From JAILEN01 sp036723975 (lineage in GTDB: Bacteria > Bacillota > Clostridia > Lachnospirales > Lachnospiraceae), in the NCBI GenBank assembly GCA_036723975.1, contig DAIMGJ010000024.1, forward strand, positions 1 through 20,211: a DNA stretch of 20,211 nucleotides, written 5' to 3'. Below, piece after piece: positions 6,906-15,263 of the stretch. Below the pieces are notes generated by a model that was not told the origin of the DNA, did not search any database, and saw only the letters and a list, made by a program, of their open reading frames with translations. A program made the translations under genes and the position numbers. Each line of letters starts with the position of its first letter. Position 1 is the stretch's first letter.

Positions 6906-8099
6906 TTAAGCGAAACGAATCATTTGGATAATATTCATATCCTCTGATGCGTCATCATATTTTTTCTGCGTCATTTCACAGGTTACAAAAGCAACCTCGC
7001 CTTCTGCCTGAGGCTCCACAAACTCCACTTTATGGAATACACTTTCCACTTTTTCTTTGGAATCGGTGGTGCGCACAAAGAATCGAAAACTCTGCTGTGA
7101 CGGGTTTGCCAACTCCAGTTTTTCCTCTGCCCATTCCATGTAAATATTCTTGTTAATATGTTTTGCCATGGCAACCAAATCACCTACCACAGCGCTGGCC
7201 GTAGGAAGCTTGCCTGCACCGGAACCGTAAAACATTCCGTCCCCCAGCATATTGCCGTGTACAAAAATGGCATTAAATACATCGTTTACGCTGTAAAGCG
7301 GATGCTCCTTCGGTAAAAGATAAGGTGCCACTCTTGCGGAATAGGTTTCTCCAACCTTATTTGAGCGAGCCAAAAGTTTAATGGTGCGTCCCATTTTCTT
7401 TGCATATTTCATATCGACAGCTGTAATGTGACTGATACCTTCTGTGGGAATATCATTATAATCCACCTGACGTCCGCTGATTAAAGAAGTAAGAATAGCA
7501 ATCTTTCTGCAGGCATCATAGCCTTCCACATCGGCAGTAGGATCTTTCTCCGCATAGCCTAATGCCTGAGCTTCTTTTAACACATCATCGTAGTCGCTTC
7601 CCTCATTGGCCATCTTTGTAAGCATGTAGTTGGTGGTTCCGTTTACGATACCGGTAATCTCTTCGATAACATCACCGGTTAAGCAGGATAACAAAGGTCG
7701 AATAATGGGGATTCCGCCTCCCACGGATGCTTCGAACATGAAGTTTACTCCGTTTTCTCTGGCGATGCGAATCAGTTCCGCACCCTTGTCAGCAACCAAC
7801 GCTTTATTGGAAGTGGTTACATGTTTTTTCGCCTGAAGCATAGCCTTTACAAAGGTGTATGCCGGCTCCACTCCTCCCATGGTTTCCACTACAAGGGAAA
7901 TCTCATCATCATTTACAATATCCATATAATCGTGAACAATGAGTTTTTCCACCGGATCTCCCGCAAAATCCCGAAGGTCTAAAACTTTCTTTACCTCCAA
8001 CGGCTCTCCGGCACGTGCCGCAACCACATCCTTGTTTACATTCAAAATTTCCACTACTCCGGAACCGATGGTTCCGTATCCCATAACTGCTACTTTCAT
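6906..8099 (-). CDS. hom: Homoserine dehydrogenase
   Basis: The 397-residue enzyme reduces aspartate semialdehyde to homoserine with NAD(P)H, at the branch to threonine and methionine. The Rossmann motif GYGTIG is at 7-12, and the family signature with YAEKDPTADVEGYDACRK lies near 190-207. The C-terminal ~55 residues form only a short ACT-like tail, so the protein is shorter than the ~430-residue B. subtilis enzyme. The start has AGGGAG six bases upstream and lies 3 bases after the ACT-regulator stop. Its place between an ACT protein and lysC fits a threonine/methionine supply operon. Confidence 0.96.
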   Translation of the reverse strand: MKVAVMGYGTIGSGVVEILNVNKDVVAARAGEPLEVKKVLDLRDFAGDPVEKLIVHDYMDIVNDDEISLVVETMGGVEPAYTFVKAMLQAKKHVTTSNKALVADKGAELIRIARENGVNFMFEASVGGGIPIIRPLLSCLTGDVIEEITGIVNGTTNYMLTKMANEGSDYDDVLKEAQALGYAEKDPTADVEGYDACRKIAILTSLISGRQVDYNDIPTEGISHITAVDMKYAKKMGRTIKLLARSNKVGETYSARVAPYLLPKEHPLYSVNDVFNAIFVHGNMLGDGMFYGSGAGKLPTASAVVGDLVAMAKHINKNIYMEWAEEKLELANPSQQSFRFFVRTTDSKEKVESVFHKVEFVEPQAEGEVAFVTCEMTQKKYDDASEDMNIIQMIRFA

Positions 8100-8102
8100 A
8101 AT

Positions 8103-8546
8103 TTACTCCCTGGATAATATTTTTACATAATGAACACCGGTCACCTTTTCAATGCCGGAAATCATCTTGGATATGTCTCCGGTTTCCTTTAGCACCTCCA
8201 CACTAAGCGTAAGAGACGCCACACCGCTAACCGGAATACTTTGATGAATCGTAAGAATATTGGCGCCGGACTTTGCTACCGTCTTTAAAATCAAAGATAA
8301 AAGTCCCGGTTCGTCTTCCAACTGAATCATTAAATTGATGGTTTTTCCTTTTGCATTTTCATGAAACGGAAAAATATCTTCTTTGTACTTATAAAAGGAG
8401 CTGCGACTGATTCCTACATAATCCGTAGCTTCTGCCACAGACTTGCATTTCCCGGAATCTAGCAGGCGTTTTGCCTGTACTACCTTCAAAAGGACTTCCG
8501 GTACCGCCTTCTCTTTCAATACATAATAGGTGTTTTCGTCTTTCAT
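8103..8546 (-). CDS. UPF0735 ACT-domain protein (PheB-like)
   Basis: The 147-residue product has an N-terminal helix-turn-helix-like segment (about 28-55, SVAEATDYVGISRSSFYKYK) and a C-terminal ACT domain (about 70-147, LMIQLEDEPGLLSLIL). This is the architecture of the UPF0735 family, called PheB in B. subtilis, which commonly sits next to hom. ACT domains bind amino acids, so a sensor or regulator of aspartate-family synthesis is likely, though the exact role is not established. I chose the ATG at 8546 because AGGAAG lies seven bases upstream. A longer GTG start at 8570 has no such site. It is the first gene of the operon. Confidence 0.88.
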   Translation of the reverse strand: MKDENTYYVLKEKAVPEVLLKVVQAKRLLDSGKCKSVAEATDYVGISRSSFYKYKEDIFPFHENAKGKTINLMIQLEDEPGLLSLILKTVAKSGANILTIHQSIPVSGVASLTLSVEVLKETGDISKMISGIEKVTGVHYVKILSRE

Positions 8547-8587
8547 AATCTGTCTTCCTGTGGAATACACTTGTTTTCACTCGGAAT

Positions 8588-8616
8588 ACTTTAACACAAT
8601 AAATCATTAAATGCAA
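8588..8616 (-). promoter_or_regulatory. Possible promoter of the ACT-hom-lysC operon
   Basis: On the minus strand TTGCAT (8611-8616), a 17-base spacer and TAAAGT (8588-8593) preceded by TGT form a weak extended -10 promoter. It is about 40 bases upstream of the ACT gene start. No T-box or riboswitch was seen in the short leader. Confidence 0.45.
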
Positions 8617-8650
8617 GATAATACAAATACAAAAAATCTCTTATACATAT

Positions 8651-8679
8651 AAAAAAGGACGACTCTTAACGAGTCGTCC
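8651..8679 (-). terminator. Intrinsic terminator after the 114-residue unknown gene
   Basis: The 9-bp stem GGACGACTC (8657-8665) / GAGTCGTCC (8671-8679) with a 5-base loop is followed on the minus strand by six T. It ends the two-gene unit 8697-9802 and insulates it from the hom operon. Confidence 0.92.
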
Positions 8680-8696
8680 CTTCAATAAATTCTTTA

Positions 8697-9041
8697 TTAT
8701 GCAAATGCATCGAACTGGCCACCGACTATGGCATAACTTTCAGCCTGTCGTCCGGTTCCGTAAGAAATGTTCACGCCTCCAAAGGACGCTGCCAAATCAT
8801 TGTAAGCCTTGTTTGCTTCCTGATTCTTTTGAAGCATCTCAATGCGACTCGTAGTAACGTTTGCTGTCGCATACTGTACCGGTGCCGCCGCATCAACACG
8901 GTTGGCATATTCCGCACCTCTCATGGCCTCCACAAAGGAATCGGAAACCTCTGACCGGTTTTCCACACTATAGGCCTGAGGAATCGCGGTGCGATACTCT
9001 ATCGCCGAAATCGGGTTTAAGCTCGAAGCTGATAATCCCAT
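8697..9041 (-). CDS. Protein of unknown function, 114 residues
   Basis: I do not recognise this protein. It is soluble, without signal peptide or membrane segment, and rich in Ala, Ser and Asn. A helical middle part (about 60-90, SRIEMLQKNQEANKAYNDLA) is followed by a Gly/Tyr-rich tail. The start at 9041 is supported by AGGAAGG six bases upstream. It overlaps the end of the preceding gene by 25 bases in another frame, so the two are very likely translated together and work together. It is followed directly by a strong terminator. Confidence 0.8.
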   Translation of the reverse strand: MGLSASSLNPISAIEYRTAIPQAYSVENRSEVSDSFVEAMRGAEYANRVDAAAPVQYATANVTTSRIEMLQKNQEANKAYNDLAASFGGVNISYGTGRQAESYAIVGGQFDAFA

Positions 9042-9802
9042 AATCTACCTTCCTCTTCTGTTATTCTTGCCTGAGCTTTTCTGCTCTCATCGGCACTGTT
9101 AATCGCATCCATACGATCTTTTATATCAAACTTGCTTTCACTGTTGATGGCGGTTTCAATCGCAAAATCCGTCCTCTGCACTCTTGAAGCATCGGCTGTC
9201 ACCTCGGTCATCTCATTTGTGAAAGCTTTGGTTTCTTCTATAATCTCATCATGAAGTACCTTGCGTCGATCCATCTCCGACTCATATGTATACTCGGAAA
9301 TCTTGCCCGCCTGATAGAAAGCCTCCAACTGTTCGGAACTATACCCATTAAACGGAGGACCTTCTACAGTCATCTCATCGCTTTCCAAATGCGTATCCTC
9401 CGGAACCTTTTCCTTTGTCTCCGGCAATACAATCTCCGGTCGTTCTATTTCAACTACTTCCGGACGTTCAATAGAGAAGTCTTCTTCATCTCCTGCATAC
9501 ACCGGCTCGCGATCCTCGGCTGTCACGATACCCTGACGGCTTTCTTCCAATTCGTTGGCACCGTCATCGCTCACCTGAACCGTGTCACCATACTCGGAGC
9601 GTGCCACAACATTCTCCAAAGTCTCTTGGTTTACATTTTTGGATTTTTCAGTTTCATCCTGCTGTTTTGTTTTAGCCTCAACAGTATCAGCTGTTTTAAT
9701 CTCGGGTGTTCTTCTAATGGCCTCCTGGGTCGGGGCATCGGAAAAAGCCGGTTTTGTCATATTAGCAGTAGAAACAATATTTAAATTCATACCTGCCATC
9801 AT
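9017..9802 (-). CDS. Acidic protein of unknown function, about 261 residues
   Basis: I do not recognise this protein. The open frame extends upstream to a TTG codon at 9883, but the ATG-ATG pair at 9797-9802 follows a GGGAAG ribosome binding site, so I start at 9802. The N-terminal part is Lys/Glu/Thr-rich and looks disordered. The middle carries a degenerate repeat IERPEVVEIERPEIVLPE. The C-terminal third is charged and helical, and no membrane segment is seen. Together with the overlapping 114-residue partner it forms a two-gene operon with its own promoter (9913-9940) and terminator. A link to motility or the cell surface is only a guess and is not asserted. Confidence 0.78.
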   Translation of the reverse strand: MMAGMNLNIVSTANMTKPAFSDAPTQEAIRRTPEIKTADTVEAKTKQQDETEKSKNVNQETLENVVARSEYGDTVQVSDDGANELEESRQGIVTAEDREPVYAGDEEDFSIERPEVVEIERPEIVLPETKEKVPEDTHLESDEMTVEGPPFNGYSSEQLEAFYQAGKISEYTYESEMDRRKVLHDEIIEETKAFTNEMTEVTADASRVQRTDFAIETAINSESKFDIKDRMDAINSADESRKAQARITEEEGRLWDYQLRA

Positions 9803-9912
9803 GTCTCTTCCCTTCTTTCCTACTCGTCCTTTCGGACAACTTCCTTGTTTATAAGGTGAAATCCTTTTCTTGGGAAATCCCAAATCCCCATACTCACACC
9901 TATGGTAATTAT

Positions 9913-9940
9913 ATTATACTCTAAAACGCAAATTTGTCTA
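9913..9940 (-). promoter_or_regulatory. Sigma-A promoter of the two-gene unit 8697-9802
   Basis: The minus strand has TAGACA (9935-9940, five of six), a 16-base spacer and a perfect TATAAT (9913-9918). Transcription should start near 9906, giving a leader of about 100 bases. The leader can form a small CCATA/TATGG hairpin at its 5' end. Confidence 0.72.
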
Positions 9941-9977
9941 GCATTTTCACAAATTATCAGAAAGTTTCCAAACGTAC

Positions 9978-10009
9978 AAAAAAGGGATTCCGTTTGGAAT
10001 CCCTTTTTT
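9978..10009. terminator. Symmetrical intrinsic terminator
   Basis: Arms AAAAAAGGGATTCC (9978-9991) and GGAATCCCTTTTTT (9996-10009) flank a 4-base loop, and each strand ends in six T. On the minus strand it ends the transcript of the 95-residue gene. The plus strand would work equally well, although no plus-strand gene is present. Confidence 0.9.
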
Positions 10010-10069
10010 GCAATAATAAGGAAAGGATGAAATGTTGCGAGTTTCCCCGCTGAAGAAAAAAATTTAAAT

Positions 10070-10357
10070 TTATGCTGCTGCCACTAAGGCATCCATCAGC
10101 TTTGCGGCCTGATCCATACGGGCAAGTAAAATATCCAAATCATCAAGGATATCTTCCACTTCCCGAAGTTCCTCTTCCGCAATACTGCGGTTCACCATTT
10201 TCTTGCGTCCGCTCATAGTAGATACATGAACAAGTTTTTCACGTTCTTCCCATTCTTCTTCGGTTGGAATTGCTTCTTTTATCATCTTAACTCTCTTAGT
10301 CAAATCTTTATAGATAACTAAGAACTGCATAAACAATTCTTTCTGATCTGTATTCAT
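10070..10357 (-). CDS. Small charged helical protein of unknown function, 95 residues
   Basis: Not recognised. The protein is almost wholly helical and charged. The C-terminal half (EEELREVEDILDDLDILLAR) has heptad-like leucines, suggesting a coiled coil or a protein-binding helix bundle. The frame continues upstream to a TTG at 10408, but the ATG at 10357 is preceded by GAGGTGG at usable spacing, so I start there. It lies 47 bases after the small membrane peptide gene and probably shares its promoter. It is followed by a terminator at 9978-10009. Confidence 0.72.
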   Translation of the reverse strand: MNTDQKELFMQFLVIYKDLTKRVKMIKEAIPTEEEWEEREKLVHVSTMSGRKKMVNRSIAEEELREVEDILDDLDILLARMDQAAKLMDALVAAA

Positions 10358-10404
10358 ACGCCACCTCGAAACCTTTCTAAAAAACTCACGCTCTCCCCTG
10401 AAAG

Positions 10405-10512
10405 TCAATCAAAATTAGTTTCTTTGTCTTCCTTGCCATATGGTTTCAGAATAACCAGATTAAAAGCAATCAATACTAGTAGCATAACGCCAATGTATGT
10501 CAATCCACTCAT
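10405..10512 (-). CDS. Small single-pass membrane peptide, 35 residues
   Basis: The minus strand encodes a 35-residue peptide starting MSGLTYIGVM. It has one hydrophobic segment (about 3-22, rich in Val, Leu, Ile) and a charged tail PYGKEDKETNFD. AGGGAGG lies 10 bases before the ATG, and an extended -10 promoter is upstream. It resembles small inner-membrane regulators of larger complexes in layout (short outside end, one helix, charged cytoplasmic tail), but I recognise no family. Its stop overlaps a possible TTG start of the next frame, so coupling to the 95-residue gene is possible. Confidence 0.62.
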   Translation of the reverse strand: MSGLTYIGVMLLVLIAFNLVILKPYGKEDKETNFD

Positions 10513-10568
10513 TAACTAATAGCCTCCCTATCAACGCCTTGCCTGCGTTAACGATTAACTTTGAATGG

Positions 10569-10577
10569 ATTATAGCA
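10569..10577 (-). promoter_or_regulatory. Extended -10 promoter element of the small membrane peptide operon
   Basis: TGC-TATAAT on the minus strand is a perfect extended -10 element, about 57 bases upstream of the peptide start. No good -35 hexamer is present. The leader that follows can fold an AACGC/GCGTT hairpin. Confidence 0.5.
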
Positions 10578-10658
10578 TTGGAACAGACACAAAATAGATA
10601 CAATAATAATATCGACTTTTTTCCCGGAAAAGATAATAATTTTAGAAGTTTTGCACAA

Positions 10659-11963
10659 TTATTTCGGAATATGAATCACAACAAGGGTTCCCTTTCCCAC
10701 CTCGGATTTTACAAATAAACTTCCGTGAACCATTTTTTCTATACGGTTTTTTACATTGTCAATTCCCACGTGAGTTCGTCCGTCATCCTTCTTTTCATCC
10801 ACGTTATAGCCTACGCCGTCATCTTCCACAATTACCTCATAGGAATCCGACAATTCTTTTACACGGATAGTGACGCTACCCCCGCCTATCTTTTTACCAA
10901 CACCATGCTTTACCGCGTTTTCGACGATCGGTTGCAGGCAAAGAGACGGAATCTTAAAATCAGTGGTTTCAATATCATAATACACTTCCAGTTCCTCGCC
11001 AAAGCGCATTTCTTCCAACGCCAGATAGTTTTTTACATGGTTTAACTCCACCTCAAAGTCCACCGGTTTGGATGCCCCCAGAGCATTCATGTTACCGCGA
11101 AGATAATTGGAAAAATTGTTAATCGCCTCCTGCGCCAAGGAAACATCTTTTTCGCACAAATAATAAATCGTATTCAAAGAATTGTACAAAAAATGGGGTT
11201 GGATTTGGGAAATTACCAAGCGGATTTGCATTTCATTGATTTCCCTTTCCTGGTTCAAAATCGCTTTTCTCTGTTCAAAAATACTTCTTCTTTGATCGGA
11301 AATAATAATGGCAACCATAAAATAAAGTGCTAAAGAAATTCCGATATTTAATCTGGAAACTCTGGTATACTGGCCGGCAGTAAGCAAAATGGAAATCGCC
11401 GGGAACGTGACATAAGAAATAAAGGCGACGAATCCGTTTCGTCCGATTTGTTTGCGATTGTGAATAATCATAAAAGCAACTACAAAAAAGGGAATCATAG
11501 TAAGGATTTGTCCCAGTTCAAAATACTCTCCTCGCTGATAATTGTTGCTTTCATCAAAATAATAGTAGAATGGTTTAAAGATATTAATAATAACCGCTAA
11601 AATTCCGAATACAGCGAAGTCTTTTACAAAATATTCCCCCACCTTCGTAGGAATATCCGTTTTGATAAAACATACAATATAACTGGAAAATAAATGAAGG
11701 CATACGTACGCCAATGTAAAACACAAGAAATTGGAAATACGATTCTCATAAAAAGCGTATACCGTTTCTTTTCCGTTGGACGTAAAAGAAACCACGTCCG
11801 AAAACATCATAACTGCGCTGATAATCAGCATAGCCGTCATATAATTGGCTCCAGCCGGGAAAATATTCTTAGCCCTCTGCGTATAAAATGCAATAAACAG
11901 ACATGCAACAGCTCCCCACAATTCAAAAGAAGCCAATAAATAATCCGAAGCCGTGATATCCAT
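10659..11963 (-). CDS. LytS/YesM-type sensor histidine kinase
   Basis: The 434-residue membrane kinase has about six hydrophobic segments between residues 10 and 222 and no large extracellular domain, so it probably senses within or at the membrane. A short coiled linker (226-248) leads to the His_kinase domain with phospho-acceptor H257 in QIQPHFLYNSLNTI. The ATPase domain follows with N box PIVENAVKHG, G1 box EDDGVGYN and G2-type GKGTLVVI. It starts 13 bases after its response regulator gene, with GGGAGAG before the ATG. Kinase and regulator form a two-component pair; the signal is unknown. Confidence 0.93.
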   Translation of the reverse strand: MDITASDYLLASFELWGAVACLFIAFYTQRAKNIFPAGANYMTAMLIISAVMMFSDVVSFTSNGKETVYAFYENRISNFLCFTLAYVCLHLFSSYIVCFIKTDIPTKVGEYFVKDFAVFGILAVIINIFKPFYYYFDESNNYQRGEYFELGQILTMIPFFVVAFMIIHNRKQIGRNGFVAFISYVTFPAISILLTAGQYTRVSRLNIGISLALYFMVAIIISDQRRSIFEQRKAILNQEREINEMQIRLVISQIQPHFLYNSLNTIYYLCEKDVSLAQEAINNFSNYLRGNMNALGASKPVDFEVELNHVKNYLALEEMRFGEELEVYYDIETTDFKIPSLCLQPIVENAVKHGVGKKIGGGSVTIRVKELSDSYEVIVEDDGVGYNVDEKKDDGRTHVGIDNVKNRIEKMVHGSLFVKSEVGKGTLVVIHIPK

Positions 11964-11976
11964 ATTTCTCTCCCAA

Positions 11977-12774
11977 TCAATACTTGTTTAACATCTCATC
12001 CAATGCGCCATTGGTAAATTCCGCCCAAGAATACTGTACCATGTACTCTCCGGCATAGCGTTCTCTTGCATTATTCTGATTTTTCAAAAAATCAAAATAG
12101 TCGCTGTCAATTAATTCCGGAGCAATCCCCATACGACCATGCTGACGAACAATCACATCGGCACACTCATATTTTTCCAATACTCCAATCAAGTCTCTTC
12201 GTAAATTCTTTAAATATGAAATATGGGTATCCGGTTCATCATCATCCCATAGGTTTAAGATGATTTCCTGAATGGTTGAAAGAGAGCCGTTTCTGTCCAA
12301 CAAAAATGCAAACAGTTCTCTGGACTTGTTATATTGGAACTCTATCGGTTTTCCATCCACGAAGATTTCAAAATTTCCAAAAGTTTTGCAGCTTATCCGA
12401 TTCTTCTTTTCCACCGTAACCGGATGTCGAAGTTCTGCCATTTCTTTTTTTATTTTTTCGGCAGTAACAGGTTTCATCACGTAGCCGCTGGCGTGCATAC
12501 TAAAAGCTTCTCCTGCATACTCCCCATATCCTGTGGTAAAAATAATGTTTACATCCGGATGAATCTTTTTAATCTTTTCCGCCAGTTCCAGTCCGTTTTC
12601 TCCGCGCATTTCAATATCAAGGAACGCGATGTCTACAGTGTTTGCTTTGGCATCTTCAAGTGCCAAATCTCCACGTCGAAATCCCAGAACTTCCGCATCG
12701 GGAGCAGCTTTCTCAACGTTTTTTACCAATCCCTCTAAAGCTATTTTTTCATCATCCACACAAATAATTCTCAT
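11977..12774 (-). CDS. Response regulator: receiver plus winged-helix activator domain
   Basis: The 265-residue regulator has a receiver domain with acidic pocket D7-D8, phospho-acceptor D53 (FLDIEMRG), T-T near 80 and the conserved lysine in MKP. The C-terminal half (about 135-235, FGNFEIFVDGKPIEFQYNKSR) is a winged helix of the transcriptional-activator (SARP/OmpR-like) type often paired with LytS-like kinases in Lachnospiraceae. The ATG at 12774 is chosen because the receiver begins there and AGAGGA lies upstream. The longer frame would overlap the preceding gene. It is placed between the GGDEF gene (22 bases upstream) and the kinase gene. It binds DNA, with targets unknown. Confidence 0.92.
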   Translation of the reverse strand: MRIICVDDEKIALEGLVKNVEKAAPDAEVLGFRRGDLALEDAKANTVDIAFLDIEMRGENGLELAEKIKKIHPDVNIIFTTGYGEYAGEAFSMHASGYVMKPVTAEKIKKEMAELRHPVTVEKKNRISCKTFGNFEIFVDGKPIEFQYNKSRELFAFLLDRNGSLSTIQEIILNLWDDDEPDTHISYLKNLRRDLIGVLEKYECADVIVRQHGRMGIAPELIDSDYFDFLKNQNNARERYAGEYMVQYSWAEFTNGALDEMLNKY

Positions 12775-12796
12775 GTTCCATACATCCTCTTTTAAA

Positions 12797-14425
12797 TCAA
12801 TCAACAGTGACCGCATCTTGCAGACTGGCATCCGACAAAAATGCTTTATGGATAATTAAAATATCCCCTCTTTTTCTTTTCTTTACTTCGTACAAAGCGC
12901 TGTCTGCGGAATACATATAATCCCACATTTTATTATCCTGTCCCGGAACGGTATTTCGAATACCCTGAGAAGCAGAGATTCCGCATATGTTTTTCCCACC
13001 GGTTTCTATACAGATTCTCTTAAACTCATCGCGAAGAGCCTTTGCTTTTTCCATAATTTCCTGATCTGTCATATCGTAATAGCAAATCAGAAATTCATCT
13101 CCGCCGTAGCGGGCAGCAAAAATATTATCCTGTATAAACGAATTTAAAACTTTTCCGATTTCTTCCAGGCAACGGTCACCGATCTGATGTCCAAAGGTAT
13201 CGTTGTAGTCTTTAAACTTGTCAATATCAAAAATTTCAACGCCGTAGCTTACGCCTTCATCTCTCGCGCGCTCGAACCAGGCTTCCCCGACTTCCATCAT
13301 CTCCAAACGGTTCGGAAGTTTGGTAAGAGAATCTGTTCTTGCTTCCTTCGCAAGACGAATATTCTCCAGTCGGATATTCTCTACGGTTTCTATCATTTCG
13401 GAATAAAACGCAAATGCTTTTTTCCGTTCCATTACCTGTTTTTGTGAATACGCATAATAAGAATTGATTGCCCAGGCTTTGGCAGCTTCATCCTGCTTTT
13501 TCTCTGCATATGCAACCATCATGCGATAAAAATCCAAACTTACGTGAGGCACTTCCGCAGATTCAATGATCGGCTTTAAAATAAGGATGTATTGATGTGC
13601 CAGCTCAAGTTTGCCTGCCACCACCAGTGTTTCGCAATAACGAACCAAATCGGAAATACTGTCCACCGGAAGCGAATCCGCAGACAGCTGTTTCAAAAAC
13701 GCCTGCTGCATTTCGTCACTCATTTCGGTTTTGCCAATCATGTCATAATAGTTGATTCGGAAAATGAAATTTAACGGTTCTTCAAAAGCTTCCGGGATCA
13801 TTTCGCCGTATTGTCTTTCGATTAATTCCAGCTCATGGAATACTTTTTTCACTCTGTCTTCCTTTTTCTGATGCATATATAAAATGCCGACAACGCAGCA
13901 AATCAAATAGCGAACGTAATAAGAAGTGTTGTTTTTGTTCTTTTTGCTCAGGCGATACGCCTTCATAAAGAAACGAAGTGATTCTTCCAAATCCCCCATT
14001 TCCAAATAGGTATAGCCCATATTGTATTCCACGATGTATCGTAATTCATAGTCTTCGCTTTGAACGGAATATCGTCTGCTGAGCATGTAATATTCCAACG
14101 CCAGTTCTTCCAGTCCACGATTGGAAGCATCAATTCCAAGAATATTATAAATCCGTGCAAGAATCGCATAGTCGTTTGTCTTCTGAGCATAAAACATGGA
14201 TTTTTTGATTGTTTTCATGGCCTGCTTAGTGCGATCCGGCATATAATAATAACTTCTGCCCAGGTAGAAATATGCAAATCCAAGCAACTCTTCATCATTG
14301 GTATCTTTTGCAAAGTTCAAAAGCTGTTTGCAAGACTTTAAATAGCCACGTTTTCTGGCATTTCTGTTTTCTTTTACCTCATGAATCAGCCCTTGGATTT
14401 CAGGGCTGTATTTCTTTAATTCCAT
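12797..14425 (-). CDS. TPR-repeat diguanylate cyclase (GGDEF)
   Basis: The 542-residue cytoplasmic protein has an N-terminal half (about 30-340) of helical TPR-like repeats, for example AYFYLGRSYYYM, VEYNMGYTYLEMGDLEESL and LELAHQYI. A coiled linker (345-362) precedes the GGDEF domain (about 365-535). The active site is intact: GGDEF at 441-445, metal ligand D400-x-D402, and FGHQIGD at 411-417. No RxxD inhibitory site stands five residues before it. It should make cyclic di-GMP from GTP, controlled by whatever the TPR array binds. It is in one operon with the two-component pair, linking c-di-GMP to that signal. AGGGAAA precedes the ATG. Confidence 0.93.
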   Translation of the reverse strand: MELKKYSPEIQGLIHEVKENRNARKRGYLKSCKQLLNFAKDTNDEELLGFAYFYLGRSYYYMPDRTKQAMKTIKKSMFYAQKTNDYAILARIYNILGIDASNRGLEELALEYYMLSRRYSVQSEDYELRYIVEYNMGYTYLEMGDLEESLRFFMKAYRLSKKNKNNTSYYVRYLICCVVGILYMHQKKEDRVKKVFHELELIERQYGEMIPEAFEEPLNFIFRINYYDMIGKTEMSDEMQQAFLKQLSADSLPVDSISDLVRYCETLVVAGKLELAHQYILILKPIIESAEVPHVSLDFYRMMVAYAEKKQDEAAKAWAINSYYAYSQKQVMERKKAFAFYSEMIETVENIRLENIRLAKEARTDSLTKLPNRLEMMEVGEAWFERARDEGVSYGVEIFDIDKFKDYNDTFGHQIGDRCLEEIGKVLNSFIQDNIFAARYGGDEFLICYYDMTDQEIMEKAKALRDEFKRICIETGGKNICGISASQGIRNTVPGQDNKMWDYMYSADSALYEVKKRKRGDILIIHKAFLSDASLQDAVTVD

Positions 14426-14467
14426 ATATTTCCCTCATGACGTACCCAAAAATACATAGCACCTTTT

Positions 14468-15094
14468 TTAGTTTAATATATTTTGAAGCATTTTGAAACT
14501 GTTTATCTCACAAATCGGATGATTTGCTTTCCCAAACCCGTAAGATGCAAAAATAAACGGTACATCTGCTTTATCGCAGGCCTCTTCGTCCATAATGGTA
14601 TCGCCCACATAAACAGGATTTTTAAAACCGTTACGTTCCACTAAAAGACGAATATTTTCATTTTTCGGCTTGCCATTATTTCCATAGCATTCATGGTCGG
14701 TTATATAGTCATTTAATCCGGACTTTTTTATAAACAGTTCAATGTATCCGGACTGACAGTTGGATACGATACATACCGGAAGGCGATTTGAAAGTTCTTT
14801 GATGGTTTCCGTCACCCCGGGATAATTGATATCGCTTTGATTCTCTTCGATGACGCGGTTTTCCTCCTCCAAGCAGGCAAAAAGCACTCTTTCTTTTTCT
14901 TCCCCGGTTGCATCCGGTAAAAGTTCATCAGCGATTTCATGCATGGTTTTGCCGAATAAGCTGTGTAACATCTCCGGAGTAATTGTTCGATTCAAACCAC
15001 ATTTTTTTGCAGCGGATGTCCAAGCCTTTGCCACAAGAGGTGTGGAATCCCAAACCGTTCCGTCTACATCTAAAATCAAAGCATCGTATTTCAT
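14468..15094 (-). CDS. HAD-superfamily phosphatase (phosphoglycolate phosphatase-like)
   Basis: The 208-residue product has motif I LDVDGTVWD near the N terminus (nucleophile and acid aspartates), an alpha-helical cap, motif II IVSNCQ and motif IV VGDTIMDEEAC. This is the Gph/PGP type of HAD hydrolase; the physiological phosphate ester is unknown. The ATG at 15094 is chosen because AAGGTGAT lies four bases upstream and motif I follows as usual. The frame runs on to 15130 without a ribosome site. It is first of the HAD-GGDEF-regulator-kinase run, 42 bases ahead of the cyclase gene. Co-transcription is likely but not proven. Confidence 0.9.
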   Translation of the reverse strand: MKYDALILDVDGTVWDSTPLVAKAWTSAAKKCGLNRTITPEMLHSLFGKTMHEIADELLPDATGEEKERVLFACLEEENRVIEENQSDINYPGVTETIKELSNRLPVCIVSNCQSGYIELFIKKSGLNDYITDHECYGNNGKPKNENIRLLVERNGFKNPVYVGDTIMDEEACDKADVPFIFASYGFGKANHPICEINSFKMLQNILN

Positions 15095-15263
15095 TTTTAT
15101 CACCTTATTTGTGTTGCGTTTTACAAACAATTTCTTTACAAGTTTACCACAATTTTCATAGAGAAAACGAAGTTACACGCATGTGGATTATTTTTGCAAT
15201 ATTCGATTTGATTCCGGCAACAGGTTTGATTAATATATCAGTATGAAATGAGAGGAAATACAT

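Noticed and set aside
8547..8650. T-box or amino-acid riboswitch before the ACT-hom-lysC operon
   Set aside because: The leader is too short, and no T-box sequence, lysine riboswitch core or attenuator hairpin was found.
9803..9883. N-terminal extension of the acidic unknown protein
   Set aside because: It would need a TTG start without a ribosome site, while the ATG at 9802 has GGGAAG at good spacing.
10497..10718. 73-codon plus-strand frame opposite the small membrane peptide
   Set aside because: No ribosome site is present, it covers the minus-strand promoter and the kinase gene end, and its composition looks non-coding.
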